Shown here: positions 35,371 to 45,361 of the stretch, piece after piece
Position numbering within the stretch: the first letter of the stretch is position 1
Layout of the letters: each line of letters opens with the position of its first letter
NCBI RefSeq assembly: GCF_003350295.1
Contig: NZ_QLYY01000005.1
Location: forward strand, 124,001-188,000
Source of the DNA: Vibrio tetraodonis
Lineage (GTDB): Bacteria > Pseudomonadota > Gammaproteobacteria > Enterobacterales > Vibrionaceae
Direction of reading: 5' to 3'
Length of the DNA: 64,000 nt
Notes under the pieces: generated by a model
Told to the model about the DNA's origin: nothing
Databases searched by the model: none
Seen by the model: the letters and a program-made list of their open reading frames with translations, nothing else
Position numbers and translations under genes: made by a program

Positions 35371-36198
35371 TTTATGTATTTCAAGCGCGATATCTCGCCA
35401 ATCCTTTAGCTCTTGGCGATAATGAGCCATTTGCTTATCTGAAATTGAATTGATGATTTTCACCAAATGTTGATGAGCAGTAGCCCTATTATGAGCTATT
35501 TTCTGCTGCAGCTCTTTGCTGTAGAAATTGGTTGGATTAAACATCAACTGCTCAAAATGAGGTTCGAAATAACTATCGTCTAAGCGATTGCTTAGTAACT
35601 GGTTTATCTCGATACGCATTTTGGTCTGGTGGTCTATCCAATCATAAGAGGTGACATAAAGCTCAGAGGTCCAGTCTGCTATCCATCGTTTTTGCTCTGA
35701 GGTCAGTGGCCCTAACCAGTCCTGTATGTTATCGGTGAGCCTTTCTTGATAGTTTTCTCTAATTTCCGATTCTGACAGCTTCTGATATTTGCGCTTGTAG
35801 CGAGTGTGGCGGACTCTAATACTGTCCACGAGCTCTTCTACTTGTTGATCTGAAAGCTGTTTAGCCAATATGGAAATATCTGATGCAATGTGACGAAGTA
35901 ACCTTTGTGTATGTGCCTTAAGTTCGGTTTCTTGCCGCTGTATGTCAGCCAAGGTTACTTTTTTGGGGTCAAGTGCTATCAGCTGATTTAAATGTTGAAT
36001 ATAGCGCGGAAGCTCTTGCTGTTTATGCCACTCGGTCACGCTGTCGAGTTTATCACTGATCAACGCTTCTTGCTCCGTGGTTAACTCAACAAAATCATCA
36101 AGATATTCTATCAATAGCCAGTCGAGATTGTTGTAAACAAACTTAGTACCACAGCCTGTTAGAAGTAAGCTCAGTACAACTAATCCCCACTTTTTCAT
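35368..36198 (-). CDS. DUF6279 family lipoprotein
   Basis: 276 residues with a lipoprotein signal (MKKWGLVVLSLLLTGCG, lipobox Cys at 16). The mature part is almost wholly helical and rich in Gln, Glu and Arg, starting FVYNNLDWLLIEYLDDFVEL, which matches the DUF6279 family. It should be anchored in the outer or inner membrane facing the periplasm. Function unknown. It is convergent with the aldehyde dehydrogenase gene and 81 bp downstream of lhgO on the same strand, possibly co-transcribed. Confidence 0.8.
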   Translation of the reverse strand: MKKWGLVVLSLLLTGCGTKFVYNNLDWLLIEYLDDFVELTTEQEALISDKLDSVTEWHKQQELPRYIQHLNQLIALDPKKVTLADIQRQETELKAHTQRLLRHIASDISILAKQLSDQQVEELVDSIRVRHTRYKRKYQKLSESEIRENYQERLTDNIQDWLGPLTSEQKRWIADWTSELYVTSYDWIDHQTKMRIEINQLLSNRLDDSYFEPHFEQLMFNPTNFYSKELQQKIAHNRATAHQHLVKIINSISDKQMAHYRQELKDWRDIALEIHK

Positions 36199-36279
36199 CG
36201 CCCATCCCTCGCTCTACGTCATAAGGTATTATAGCCGCCTCGTTGCCGCTATTAATGTCCTCTTTCAGATACGAGCAAA

Positions 36280-37494
36280 TTAAGTGCCAGGCTCAAACTT
36301 ATCAGCAATTTTTTGACAGATATAGTTTCCAATAGGGATTGAGGAAGTCGCCGCTGGACTGGGCGCATTGCACACGTGTAAGCTGCGAATACTTTCAGCA
36401 AACAGAAAGTCATGGACTAAGGTGCCATCTGCCAACACAGCTTGAGCGCGAATTCCTGCTGGATACGGTTTTAAATCCTTAAGCGATAACGAGGGACAAT
36501 ATTTCTGTACTTGTTTAAGGTAAGCGGGCTTCCACCAAGAGTTATAGAGTTCGACTAATCCTGTTTTATAGTGTTTACGTGATACTCGCCAAAAGCCCTT
36601 GTAACTGAGCATTTGCATCGTGTCACGCACACTAAAGTTCACTCTAGAGTAACCTTCTCGTTTCCAGCCTTGAACCGCATTAGGACCGACAGTAACACTA
36701 CCATCAATCATCTTGGTCAAGTGGACGCCTAAGAAGGGTAAGTCTGGATCAGGCACCGGATAGATAAGGTGATTTACAATCTGGTTATACTTTGCATTTA
36801 GCTGATAATATTCGCCGCGATAAGGGATGATCTGAAAATTGGTTTCTATGCCCAGCATCGCTGTCAATCTGTCCGCCATTAGGCCACTGCAAGTAATCAA
36901 ATAACGAGTATTCAATTGCATGCTTTGGCCTTCGCGCATGCAAGTCAGCTGGATCTCATGCTCAAACTCCTGCCCAGATAATACTTCAGTCGATAAGCTT
37001 ATCTCTCCTCCTAGGTCAGTAAAGTCTTTAACCATGGCAAGAGTCACCTTAGTGTAATCAACAATACTGGTTTGCTTAACATGAAGAGCACCAAGGCCAG
37101 TGATGTTAGGTTCTGCGAGTTTAAGCTGGCACTGATCAAGCCGCTCAACATCAATGCCATTTTGTTGGCAGCGTTCAAAAAGCGCCTCCATTCTTTCAAG
37201 CTCGATCTGGGAGGTCGCGACAATCAACTTACCGCAATTTTCGACAGGAATATGGTGTCGATGACAAAACGCGATAGTGTCTGCTGCACCTTGCTTACAA
37301 AACTTTGCCTTTAGGCTATTTGGTGGATAATAAACTCCTGCATGTATGACACCACTATTATGCCCCGTTTGATGCTGTGCAAAGTCTTGTTCTTTTTCTA
37401 GCAACAAAATGCGTTTATTGGGGTATTTCTTTTTGAGTTGCCACGCTGTTGATGCACCGATAATACCGCCACCAACGATAATGTAATCATGCAT
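36280..37494 (-). CDS. lhgO: L-2-hydroxyglutarate oxidase/dehydrogenase LhgO
   Basis: 404 residues. FAD-binding Rossmann motif at the start (YIIVGGGIIGASTAWQL), the HNSGVIHAGVYYPPNSLKA block near residue 45, and a DAO-fold C-terminus with GIRAQAV and CNAPSPAATSS. These match LhgO (YgaF), which oxidises L-2-hydroxyglutarate to 2-oxoglutarate and passes electrons to the quinone pool. ATG at 37494. It lies downstream of the ribosomal protein terminator and is not part of that operon. No csiD or gabDTP genes are nearby. Confidence 0.9.
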   Translation of the reverse strand: MHDYIIVGGGIIGASTAWQLKKKYPNKRILLLEKEQDFAQHQTGHNSGVIHAGVYYPPNSLKAKFCKQGAADTIAFCHRHHIPVENCGKLIVATSQIELERMEALFERCQQNGIDVERLDQCQLKLAEPNITGLGALHVKQTSIVDYTKVTLAMVKDFTDLGGEISLSTEVLSGQEFEHEIQLTCMREGQSMQLNTRYLITCSGLMADRLTAMLGIETNFQIIPYRGEYYQLNAKYNQIVNHLIYPVPDPDLPFLGVHLTKMIDGSVTVGPNAVQGWKREGYSRVNFSVRDTMQMLSYKGFWRVSRKHYKTGLVELYNSWWKPAYLKQVQKYCPSLSLKDLKPYPAGIRAQAVLADGTLVHDFLFAESIRSLHVCNAPSPAATSSIPIGNYICQKIADKFEPGT

Positions 37495-37650
37495 GATGTC
37501 CGTTTCCCACTACCACTATCAGAGTATTTATTTTATGAGGAAACCGTATTCAATTCGTGTATCGGGAACACACTCATTGCAAGGTTTTATGACAAGCTGA
37601 TATTAAATGATGGAATTGTGACTTAAAGCATTACAAAAAATGACAAAAAC

Positions 37651-37674
37651 AAAAAAGAGGAGCGAACGCTCCTC
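37651..37674 (-). terminator. Terminator of the thrS-infC-rpmI-rplT operon
   Basis: On the minus strand GAGGAGC-GTTC-GCTCCTC with six following T residues, about 30 bp after the rplT stop. It separates rplT from lhgO, so pheST are not in this transcript. Confidence 0.9.
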
Positions 37675-37703
37675 TTTCTCTTAATCCTAATCACTGTCTC
37701 TGA

Positions 37704-38057
37704 TTAAAGAGCAGCTTTCGCTTTTTCAACAAGTACTGTGAAAGCAGATTTGTCGAATACCGCGATATCAGCAAGGATCTTACGGTCGATCTCGATAGAT
37801 GCTTTCTTAAGACCGTTGATGAAACGGCTGTAAGATAGACCATTTTGACGAGATGCCGCGTTGATACGTGCAATCCATAGTTGACGGAATTGACGCTTCT
37901 TGTTGCGACGGTCACGGTAAGCGTATTGACCAGCTTTAGTAACTGCTTGGAAAGCTACGCGGTAAACACGTGAACGTGCACCGTAGTAACCTTTAGCTTG
38001 TTTTAGAACTTTCTTATGACGTGCACGAGCTTGTACACCACGTTTTACGCGAGGCAT
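37704..38057 (-). CDS. rplT: 50S ribosomal protein L20
   Basis: 117 residues, the standard L20 length, starting [20 protein letters not shown] with the conserved [15 protein letters not shown] block. It binds 23S rRNA early in large-subunit assembly and represses rpmI-rplT translation by binding the leader. It lies 41 bp after rpmI in the conserved infC-rpmI-rplT order. Confidence 0.98.
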   Translation of the reverse strand: MPRVKRGVQARARHKKVLKQAKGYYGARSRVYRVAFQAVTKAGQYAYRDRRNKKRQFRQLWIARINAASRQNGLSYSRFINGLKKASIEIDRKILADIAVFDKSAFTVLVEKAKAAL

Positions 38058-38098
38058 TATGCTTCTCCTAAACTAAACGATAAATAAACTAAAAAGAA

Positions 38099-38293
38099 TT
38101 AAGCGTATGGCATCATACGAACAACTGCAGCCACTTCACATTTAGGAAGGATTGCGTTTGGACGTAGTTGACGCTTGTTCTTAGTAGTACGCTTAGTCAG
38201 GATGTGACGTTTAGTAGCGTGCTTGTACTTAATACCACCAGCAGTTTTCTTGAAACGCTTAGCAGCACCTTTGTTGGTTTTCATCTTAGGCAT
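38099..38293 (-). CDS. rpmI: 50S ribosomal protein L35
   Basis: 64 residues, starting [20 protein letters not shown], with the [17 protein letters not shown] block of L35. It sits between infC and rplT. Its leader contains a long hairpin (38347-38389) in the region where L20 autoregulation acts in enterobacteria. Confidence 0.98.
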   Translation of the reverse strand: MPKMKTNKGAAKRFKKTAGGIKYKHATKRHILTKRTTKNKRQLRPNAILPKCEVAAVVRMMPYA

Positions 38294-38346
38294 GATGAAT
38301 AACTCCGCATTGTAGTAGTTTAAACAACATGTAATCAGGGCGAATA

Positions 38347-38389
38347 AAACCCTGTCACTAAAATCTAATCAGAGAAAGTGACAGGGTTT
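38347..38389 (-). promoter_or_regulatory. Long hairpin in the infC-rpmI spacer (possible L20 operator or attenuator)
   Basis: A 12-bp perfect stem, AAACCCTGTCAC with GTGACAGGGTTT, closes a 19-nt loop, 19 bp after the infC stop. On the minus strand the stem is followed by TATTCG, a poor U-run, so a simple terminator is less likely than an RNA control element. L20 represses rpmI-rplT through RNA in this region in E. coli; that it does so here is inference. Confidence 0.5.
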
Positions 38390-38408
38390 ATTACTTGTAA
38401 GCCGCTAA

Positions 38409-38960
38409 TTACTTCTTCTTAGGGGCAAGCACCATGATCATCTGACGGCCTTCAATCTTCTTAGGGAAAGATTCAACAACAGCCAATTCGACTGTGTCTT
38501 CCTTAAGACGATTTAGAACATCAACACCGATGTCTTGGTGTGCCATTTCTCGGCCACGGAAGCGAATAGTTACTTTCACTTTGTTGCCTTCTTCAAGGAA
38601 ACGCGTCAGGTTGCGTAGTTTTACCTGATAGTCTCCAATATCAGTTCCAGGACGGAATTTTACTTCCTTAATCTGGATCTGTTTTTGCTTCTTCTTCTGC
38701 TCTTTTGCAGCTTTGCTCTTCTCAAAGAGGAATTTACCATAGTCCATCACACGACAGACAGGTGGCTCAGCATTTGGACTGATTTCTACAAGGTCCATAC
38801 CAGCTTCTTCAGCTGCAGCAACCGCTTCTTGGATCGATACGATACCAACTGATTCGCCGTCAGCGCCTGTGAGTCGAACCTCACGTACGCCTCGGATTTC
38901 ACCGTTTAAACGATGAGCATTTTGTTTGGCCGGTTGTTGGCCGCGTCTTCCGCCTTTAAT
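38409..38960 (-). CDS. infC: Translation initiation factor IF-3
   Basis: 183 residues from the ATT codon at 38960, the non-standard start typical of infC; GGAGG lies 8-9 nt upstream. The product begins at [15 protein letters not shown], has the [16 protein letters not shown] block in the N-domain, and a C-domain with [17 protein letters not shown] start at the internal ATG (38798) would delete the N-domain core. The ATT start permits autogenous repression by IF-3. The gene starts 3 bp after the thrS stop. Confidence 0.97.
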   Translation of the reverse strand: MKGGRRGQQPAKQNAHRLNGEIRGVREVRLTGADGESVGIVSIQEAVAAAEEAGMDLVEISPNAEPPVCRVMDYGKFLFEKSKAAKEQKKKQKQIQIKEVKFRPGTDIGDYQVKLRNLTRFLEEGNKVKVTIRFRGREMAHQDIGVDVLNRLKEDTVELAVVESFPKKIEGRQMIMVLAPKKK

Positions 38961-38963
38961 AGC

Positions 38964-40892
38964 TTATTCCTCCAGATTGAGCTTACGGCTTGAGATCTCT
39001 TCTTGGATGTAGGAAACAAAGTCATCCACTTTAAATTTACCGAGATCTTTACCTTTACGAGTACGTACTGCGATTTCTCCGGCTTCCATTTCTTGGTCAC
39101 CACAAACCAGCATATACGGCACACGCTTCAAAGTATGTTCGCGGATTTTAAAGCCAATCTTCTCATTTCTCAAGTCTGCTTTAGCTCTAATTCCACATTT
39201 TTGTAGTTTTTGGGCCACTTCCTGAGCATAATTCGACTGTTTGTCAGTAATATTCATAATTACGGCTTGCTCTGGAGACAGCCAAGTTGGGAAGAATCCG
39301 AAGTATTCTTCAATCAAAATTCCGATGAATCTTTCCAATGAACCCAATATCGCACGGTGAATCATCACTGGCACTTGTCGCTCATTATTCTCATCGACAT
39401 AAGTGGCACCTAAACGACTTGGAAGATTGAAATCAAGTTGAACCGTACCACATTGCCAAGCACGATCTAGGCAGTCATGCAAAGTAAATTCAATTTTAGG
39501 CCCGTAGAATGCGCCTTCACCTTCTTGAATTTCATATGGAATGTCCATAGCTTCAAGCGATTTTTGCAGCGCTCTCTCAGATTCATCCCAAATTTCATCT
39601 GAACCTACTCGTTTTTCTGGTCGAGTCGATAACTTAACTACGATATTGTCAAAGCCAAATGTTTGATAAGTATCGTATACCATCTTGATGCAAGACGTGA
39701 CTTCCTCTTGAATCTGACTTTCAGTACAGAAGATGTGTGCATCGTCCTGAGTGAAGCCTCGTACACGCATGATACCATGTAAAGCACCAGATGGTTCGTT
39801 ACGATGACAAGAGCCAAACTCAGCCATTCTTAATGGCAGATCGCGGTATGACTTTAGGCCTTGGTTAAAGATTTGTACATGGCCTGGGCAGTTCATTGGC
39901 TTAAGCGCATAATCACGGTTCTCTGACGCAGTCGTGAACATGGCTTCAGCATATTTGTCCCAGTGGCCAGAGCGTTCCCAAAGCACGCGGTCCATAATAA
40001 GAGGACCTTTTACTTCTTGGTAGCCGTATTCTGTTAGTTTTTCACGAACAAATACTTCCAAGTCACGGAAAATAGACCAACCATTATGATGCCAGAACAC
40101 CATTCCAGGTGCTTCTTGCTGCATGTGGAACAAATCAAGCTGCTTACCAATTTTACGGTGATCACGTTTCGCCGCTTCTTCAAGGCGAGTTAAATGCGCT
40201 TTTAACGCTTTTTTGTCGTGGAAGGCCGTACCATAAATACGCTGTAACATCTTGTTGTCACTGTTACCACGCCAGTATGCACCGGCAACATTCAAGAGCG
40301 TAAAGTGTTGGCAAAAACCCATATGGGGTACGTGAGGACCACGACACATATCGATGTATTCTTCGTGATGGTATAATCCAGGACGATCGTCACGCGCGAC
40401 ATTTTCATCCAAAATTTCCATCTTATAAGTTTCGCGGCGCGTTTCAAACGCATCGCGAGCTTCCTGCCAGCTGACTTTTTTCTTGATAACTTGATACTTA
40501 GTTTTGGCTAACTCTTTCATTCGCTTTTCGATCTTTTCTAGATCTTCTTGCGTTAAAGAGTGTTCCAAATCGATGTCATAATAGAAACCGTTATCAATAG
40601 TTGGTCCAATCGCCATTTTCGCTTCGGGGTAAAGCTGCTTAATCGCGTGTCCCAAAAGGTGTGCACACGAGTGGCGAACGATTTCAAGACCATCAACTTC
40701 GTCTTTTACCGTAATAATTTCAAGGCTTGCATCTTGCTCAATAAGATCACAAGCATCAACACGATTGCCATCAACACGACCAGCAATGGTTGCTTTCGCA
40801 AGACCTGGACCAATAGATTGAGCAACATCGAGAGTAGAGACTGGGTTGTCAAATTGACGCTGACTGCCGTCAGGAAGAGTAATAATAGGCAT
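38964..40892 (-). CDS. thrS: Threonine-tRNA ligase
   Basis: 642 residues, the E. coli length. TGS domain ~1-62, editing domain with [10 protein letters not shown] near residue 73, catalytic class II core with [10 protein letters not shown] (motif 2 region) and motif 3 at [16 protein letters not shown], and the anticodon-binding C-domain from ~535. It charges tRNA-Thr. ATG at 40892 preceded by AAGGA, which lies in a small ACTGT/ACAGT hairpin. Just upstream is a 7-bp stem with a 7-nt loop resembling the tRNA-Thr anticodon arm (40911-40931). First gene of the thrS-infC-rpmI-rplT unit. Confidence 0.98.
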   Translation of the reverse strand: MPIITLPDGSQRQFDNPVSTLDVAQSIGPGLAKATIAGRVDGNRVDACDLIEQDASLEIITVKDEVDGLEIVRHSCAHLLGHAIKQLYPEAKMAIGPTIDNGFYYDIDLEHSLTQEDLEKIEKRMKELAKTKYQVIKKKVSWQEARDAFETRRETYKMEILDENVARDDRPGLYHHEEYIDMCRGPHVPHMGFCQHFTLLNVAGAYWRGNSDNKMLQRIYGTAFHDKKALKAHLTRLEEAAKRDHRKIGKQLDLFHMQQEAPGMVFWHHNGWSIFRDLEVFVREKLTEYGYQEVKGPLIMDRVLWERSGHWDKYAEAMFTTASENRDYALKPMNCPGHVQIFNQGLKSYRDLPLRMAEFGSCHRNEPSGALHGIMRVRGFTQDDAHIFCTESQIQEEVTSCIKMVYDTYQTFGFDNIVVKLSTRPEKRVGSDEIWDESERALQKSLEAMDIPYEIQEGEGAFYGPKIEFTLHDCLDRAWQCGTVQLDFNLPSRLGATYVDENNERQVPVMIHRAILGSLERFIGILIEEYFGFFPTWLSPEQAVIMNITDKQSNYAQEVAQKLQKCGIRAKADLRNEKIGFKIREHTLKRVPYMLVCGDQEMEAGEIAVRTRKGKDLGKFKVDDFVSYIQEEISSRKLNLEE

Positions 40893-40910
40893 TTAACTGT
40901 CCTTACAGTG

Positions 40911-40931
40911 GTGTTGCACACCAAGCAACAC
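40911..40931 (-). promoter_or_regulatory. thrS translational operator: tRNA-Thr anticodon-arm mimic
   Basis: On the minus strand GTGTTGC-TTGGTGT-GCAACAC gives a perfect 7-bp stem and a 7-nt loop. In tRNA numbering the loop is U32 U33 G34 G35 U36 G37 U38, so the anticodon position reads GGU, a threonine anticodon. It ends 12 nt before the start of the leader's final segment, whose ACTGT-AAGG-ACAGT hairpin exposes the ribosome site, 18 nt before the ATG. In E. coli ThrRS binds such a mimic to repress its own translation. Confidence 0.7.
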
Positions 40932-41173
40932 TTGATTGATTTATTTATTTTTCTTTATATAACAGTTAGTTAATTTAAGAAAAGTAAGATTAAAAAACGT
41001 TGGAGCACTTTTAGGAACAAATACCGATGAACCTCTCAATGATCCAAGCTCGAATTCTAATGGATTTCGGGTCAAAAATACACTGATAAGAAACTTACAT
41101 TTAAGTAAAATACAGTGATAGTGAGTGCTTATGAATTTAAGACCAATATTAACTACCTTGAACTAGAGAGGGT
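40932..41173. other. thrS promoter and leader region
   Basis: About 240 bp between the toxin-like gene and the thrS operator. It is AT-rich near 40940-40990. A TTGACC occurs on the minus strand at 41068-41073, but no -10 box lies at the right distance. No terminator for the toxin-like gene was found. Confidence 0.35.
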
Positions 41174-44100
41174 TTACTCGGTAATAGCTGGCTCAGCGCC
41201 AGATACTGATCTTCGATTGATATATTTTGACAACCTCAAGTACAAGGGGTCAAAACTTATTCGACGCGACATCTTCGAGAATCTATCAAGCTTGAGTAGC
41301 CGCCGTGATTCCATTTCTTTTGGTGAAGCACCTGCTGGCATATCATCAAACTTATTCAAAGCCTGCACAAAGTCTGTTTCATTGGTTATGTCTTTATCAA
41401 ACAAACCACGCTGCGCGCTAGCTTGATTGAACAGTAAGATGTTTTCTTCCGACATACCCATTTTTTCCAAACACACTTTAGTTTCTATTTCGAGCATTTC
41501 TGGGCTTCTTTGCATGCTGGATACCGTCGTTGCTCCTGCTGCGATACCATAGAGTAAAATTAACTTTAAGACTTGATAAAACTCATTGTCTTTCACCATA
41601 TCAGATAGACACTCTTCAATTAAAACAATAATTTCTCCAGTAAGGGTTAAAATCAGAATTCCTTCTAAAGTTTCCATCACCGTTGTAGTTTTATCATGGC
41701 TGTTGTAGAAGTTCTTAAGCCGTTTAAATAGGTTAATCTTGTTATCCACCGCTACGCCATATCGGTTCAAAACATATTGCATATCGACACTTTGGCGGTT
41801 AATACTTGGTAACCCATCTCCTTTTTTAGCCAAGAGCTTAGTAAGAGCTGGCATCTCTGGACGAGTTTTCATAGATTGCGCCATCTCTTCAATGGCATCA
41901 TCAGAGTAATCCTCTATCGTTTTCCTCGCCTTAATTAACTCTCCACCTCTAAGTTGCATCGAAGCACGTTTGAGGAGCAAGCGCTTGACTGCTTTCGCCG
42001 TTAGCTGAGCTCCTGCTCCCCCCAAAGCTTCACCACCAATTGAGATGAAAGTCTTAACAACAATTCCATCCATAAGCTTTTGTTTTTGAGCTGGATTATC
42101 TTCAACTCCCAATAAGCCAATATCGAGTACAGTGTCGGTAATAAATGTGGTCGCGATTCCTGCTATAATGCCCGCGGATAAACCAGGGAACATCACTGCC
42201 AACACAGACGCAATAGTGTAACCCGCAATTCTTAAAGGCGTACGCCACCACTCGATAGTATCTTTCCACCATTCCTCACGATAAGAAACCACTTCATCGT
42301 CCCACTCAGTGAGGTAATAAGATTTAATGTCATCAAAGATCTTATTTGCAAAAGCATTTTCGTCATCTGGTCGGAAATACCTTTCTTCAGATTCTTCACT
42401 TGAACTTCTCCAAGTAAACCCTTTGTGTAACCTAAGAAGAGAGACAAAATCATTCATTCCAGCTTTAAAGTTGACTGCTCCTATGTATTGATTTACCTTG
42501 GTATCGTCTGAAATATGATCTTTGAAAAACCTGGTATAAGGTTGATGTAAATTTCTCAATCGAAATATTTCATTGAGTTTTGTTACTTCCATTTCCGTCG
42601 GGGTTTCAAAACCAAATGCGGTTCTCATGCAGTACTGAGCTACACGTCTAAGTGCCTCATCCAGCTCTGACATGGTAATATTGCTTCGACGTAATGATAA
42701 CCGCTGCGCATAACCTGCTATGTCTCTCATTTCCCCCGTCCAACTGGGATCGGTAATGGGGATATTTCTTATTTCTTCGCGATTTTTCGAATAAAAGCCA
42801 AGAGAAAATGACAGCCTAAAATCAGGGGAGCTATAGAGTTTAAGTTTGTCGATAAAGTTTCTGGGAATCGGAATCACCATGGACAGTCTCAAGTTTACCA
42901 ATAAACCTTCTGTAGCTTCCGACTCCTGCTGTTCCACAGGAATAAAAATCAGGTCAGGGTTTGATACCGCCTCTGTTCCGATATAGTCAGCGGTTCCAAA
43001 GCTCGCTTTCCTTTCACCGCGGGAGAAGTCATCTAGCCACTCTCGGATTTTGGTCTTTTGTTCATCTTCCACATCATTGCCACCAGTGGATATATTCATC
43101 AGTGGTAATAAATTCAGATGATCATTGGTTTTATTGACAATAAAAGCCTGATTATTAGTCAGTGTTTCATCTACTTTTTGTTCGTACTTATCATCAAGAC
43201 CTAAACTCAAAATACGCTCAATCGTAGACTGTTGCTCGTGCCTATATGGAAAGAACACACCATTATAATGACGACGTGCCAGATCACCGGCCAAAAGGGG
43301 TTTCTTTTTCGGTAAGATGATGCCTGTTGTCGCCTGCTCGGAATACACCCTAACGGCTCGCTGCCTGTCGGGAAAAACAAATAAACTTTGCAAGAGAGCG
43401 TCAACTTCCGGCGAGTCTCCTTTTTGGAGAGTGATTGTATCGGCAGAAAATTGATGTAGTCGGTCACCTTGCCTGGTATAAACAATGACTCTATCGTCCA
43501 TCCCACGATAGCAGTACGCCCTGATGACTCTGGTTGTATCATCTGTATTCAACGATTTTCCAACAATATACATAAATACTTCATCAAAGTTCCGCTCAAC
43601 CATCGAAGCTTCAGGATAAAGAGAAGTCAGAATAGATCGAAAACGGCTGATGTCAGCTGACCAAGTAGAGCTTCGAGTGAGCGACGGCGTCATATCCGCT
43701 GTTCTATGGAAATATGGTGTGATTTCTTCATAACCTTCAAAGCTCATGTCAGGTTGCACAAGGGGCTCTAGCTTAGATAGGGCAGCAGTAATGAAATGGG
43801 ACCGACTCAATCCTTTGTCTACTTGCCTTGGACTCGAATGCTCAACAATCGTCGTGACCGGTACTGTGGGATAATCTATTTGTGAATACAATTTTTCAAA
43901 CGGACCTTGCTCAAACCCTCCTGTATGAAGCAGAATGGAGTAAGCGCTTTTTAGATCATAACAAGGCTCTACCTGATTGCTGTTCATTGACACTATGTCA
44001 TGAGTCCATATGTCACCAGTATTCAGTCGATCCATGGTATCCAGGACTTGATTGAAGACTTCACCAACACCTATGATTCTTTTTTTTGCCCTAGAACTTT

Positions 44101-45184
44101 GTTGCAGGAGCGCTTCATCAAGGTCTTTAAAGAACTTAACCATCACATTCTCTTCTCCAGAATCAATGCTGGGGACGGAAATCGAAGGTATAAGCGATGA
44201 ATGGGCAATGACGTAGTCAACAAATGCGGCCCATTTACTATGTTGTATTTTGGCCTTTTGACTGACCAAACGCTCGGTTCCCCAAGATAATTTACTATCT
44301 ATAGATGAAATCACATGCTCTTCAAAAGAAGTAATATCTTGCCCTTGACCTATTTTGTACAGTTGCCTGAACCTCCCTTTTATAGCAAGCTGTTCTGCAT
44401 TAGCCAGCTTAAAGTCTTCACTTTCCGCCACCATTAGCGCTTTTCTCTGCTCCAATTCAGCCAGTGCTCTTTGGTACAGATTCGGTTGACACGACGTAAG
44501 GGTGAGTAATCGATTCTTGATTGCTAATATCTTTTTATCGGTTATGTCAATTTGAGCGTCAAGTACGTTCTCTATCGCTTTAAATAATATCTTTCTTTTA
44601 AATTTATTATCAACTTCAATTTCAGGTGTATTGAGCGATAAATACAAAAGTTTTTCTTTAAGTTGATTGCCCGAAATAATATAACTCAATGAAGTATTAA
44701 TAACTTCATGATTGATTTTTTCTTCTTGAAGTAAAATAAGCTCACTTCTTAATATACTCCGAGCTTTTATCGCTTCTTGCCGCTTTCTCCATTCATTGTT
44801 TTCAGCTTCTATATAATCAAGACTCTCATAGCGCTCAAAATCATCATCTTTGTCTGCGATTCTTAGGTTTAGTTGATGGATTAATCCCTGTTTTTCTAAG
44901 ATCCTTTCGTCTAACGATTGGGCTTGCAGTGGAGAGCTTAAAGGTATTTCCTGCTCACTGTTTACATTAACAAACTCAAAATTAACTAATTGCGTTTTTT
45001 GTTCCGCTTCATCAATAAGTCCATCCCAAGATGAAACAAGCGGTGTTGGCATGCTTATTTCACTGGGTTCTAGTGGCAACGAAACACTTTGAGGTTGTGT
45101 AAAAGGATCTGGACTTTGTAAGGGAGTGGGGATTATTTCCTTCGCCATAAATTTGAAATTATTATAATTTACATTTAGTAGCAT
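41174..45184 (-). CDS. 1336-residue toxin-like protein with hydrophobic helices
   Basis: Single long frame from the ATG at 45184 (weak AGGTAG site; MAKEIIPTPLQ at 45148 is an alternative). No signal peptide. Residues ~120-310 are coiled-coil-rich. A mixed region (~400-800) holds many aromatic blocks such as GVFFPYRHEQQSTIERILSL, and hydrophobic stretches lie at ~983-1025, ~1175-1195 and ~1205-1221. Large size, no signal, central hydrophobic helices and a lone accessory position resemble dermonecrotic or PMT-like toxins and DUF6543-type proteins of Pseudomonas and Vibrio, but no catalytic motif is clear. It sits alone between thrS and a DUF481 gene, with no immunity or secretion gene adjacent. 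It may be a T6SS or host-directed effector. Confidence 0.5.
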   Translation of the reverse strand: MLLNVNYNNFKFMAKEIIPTPLQSPDPFTQPQSVSLPLEPSEISMPTPLVSSWDGLIDEAEQKTQLVNFEFVNVNSEQEIPLSSPLQAQSLDERILEKQGLIHQLNLRIADKDDDFERYESLDYIEAENNEWRKRQEAIKARSILRSELILLQEEKINHEVINTSLSYIISGNQLKEKLLYLSLNTPEIEVDNKFKRKILFKAIENVLDAQIDITDKKILAIKNRLLTLTSCQPNLYQRALAELEQRKALMVAESEDFKLANAEQLAIKGRFRQLYKIGQGQDITSFEEHVISSIDSKLSWGTERLVSQKAKIQHSKWAAFVDYVIAHSSLIPSISVPSIDSGEENVMVKFFKDLDEALLQQSSRAKKRIIGVGEVFNQVLDTMDRLNTGDIWTHDIVSMNSNQVEPCYDLKSAYSILLHTGGFEQGPFEKLYSQIDYPTVPVTTIVEHSSPRQVDKGLSRSHFITAALSKLEPLVQPDMSFEGYEEITPYFHRTADMTPSLTRSSTWSADISRFRSILTSLYPEASMVERNFDEVFMYIVGKSLNTDDTTRVIRAYCYRGMDDRVIVYTRQGDRLHQFSADTITLQKGDSPEVDALLQSLFVFPDRQRAVRVYSEQATTGIILPKKKPLLAGDLARRHYNGVFFPYRHEQQSTIERILSLGLDDKYEQKVDETLTNNQAFIVNKTNDHLNLLPLMNISTGGNDVEDEQKTKIREWLDDFSRGERKASFGTADYIGTEAVSNPDLIFIPVEQQESEATEGLLVNLRLSMVIPIPRNFIDKLKLYSSPDFRLSFSLGFYSKNREEIRNIPITDPSWTGEMRDIAGYAQRLSLRRSNITMSELDEALRRVAQYCMRTAFGFETPTEMEVTKLNEIFRLRNLHQPYTRFFKDHISDDTKVNQYIGAVNFKAGMNDFVSLLRLHKGFTWRSSSEESEERYFRPDDENAFANKIFDDIKSYYLTEWDDEVVSYREEWWKDTIEWWRTPLRIAGYTIASVLAVMFPGLSAGIIAGIATTFITDTVLDIGLLGVEDNPAQKQKLMDGIVVKTFISIGGEALGGAGAQLTAKAVKRLLLKRASMQLRGGELIKARKTIEDYSDDAIEEMAQSMKTRPEMPALTKLLAKKGDGLPSINRQSVDMQYVLNRYGVAVDNKINLFKRLKNFYNSHDKTTTVMETLEGILILTLTGEIIVLIEECLSDMVKDNEFYQVLKLILLYGIAAGATTVSSMQRSPEMLEIETKVCLEKMGMSEENILLFNQASAQRGLFDKDITNETDFVQALNKFDDMPAGASPKEMESRRLLKLDRFSKMSRRISFDPLYLRLSKYINRRSVSGAEPAITE

Positions 45185-45361
45185 TCTACCTAAATGGAAA
45201 AATATTATATTGTAATTTTATATGAAATTATTTCTATATTTAATAATAGAAAAGCTATCTAATATAAAAATATTTTAGACGTGAAATAAGCGCTATTAGC
45301 AGAAAATAACGCATACCAGCAGTAATCTTATATGCGTTATTTTAACTAAAACTTCATTACT

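Noticed and set aside
40560..40973. 137-residue plus-strand frame across the thrS start
   Set aside because: Antisense shadow of thrS and its leader.
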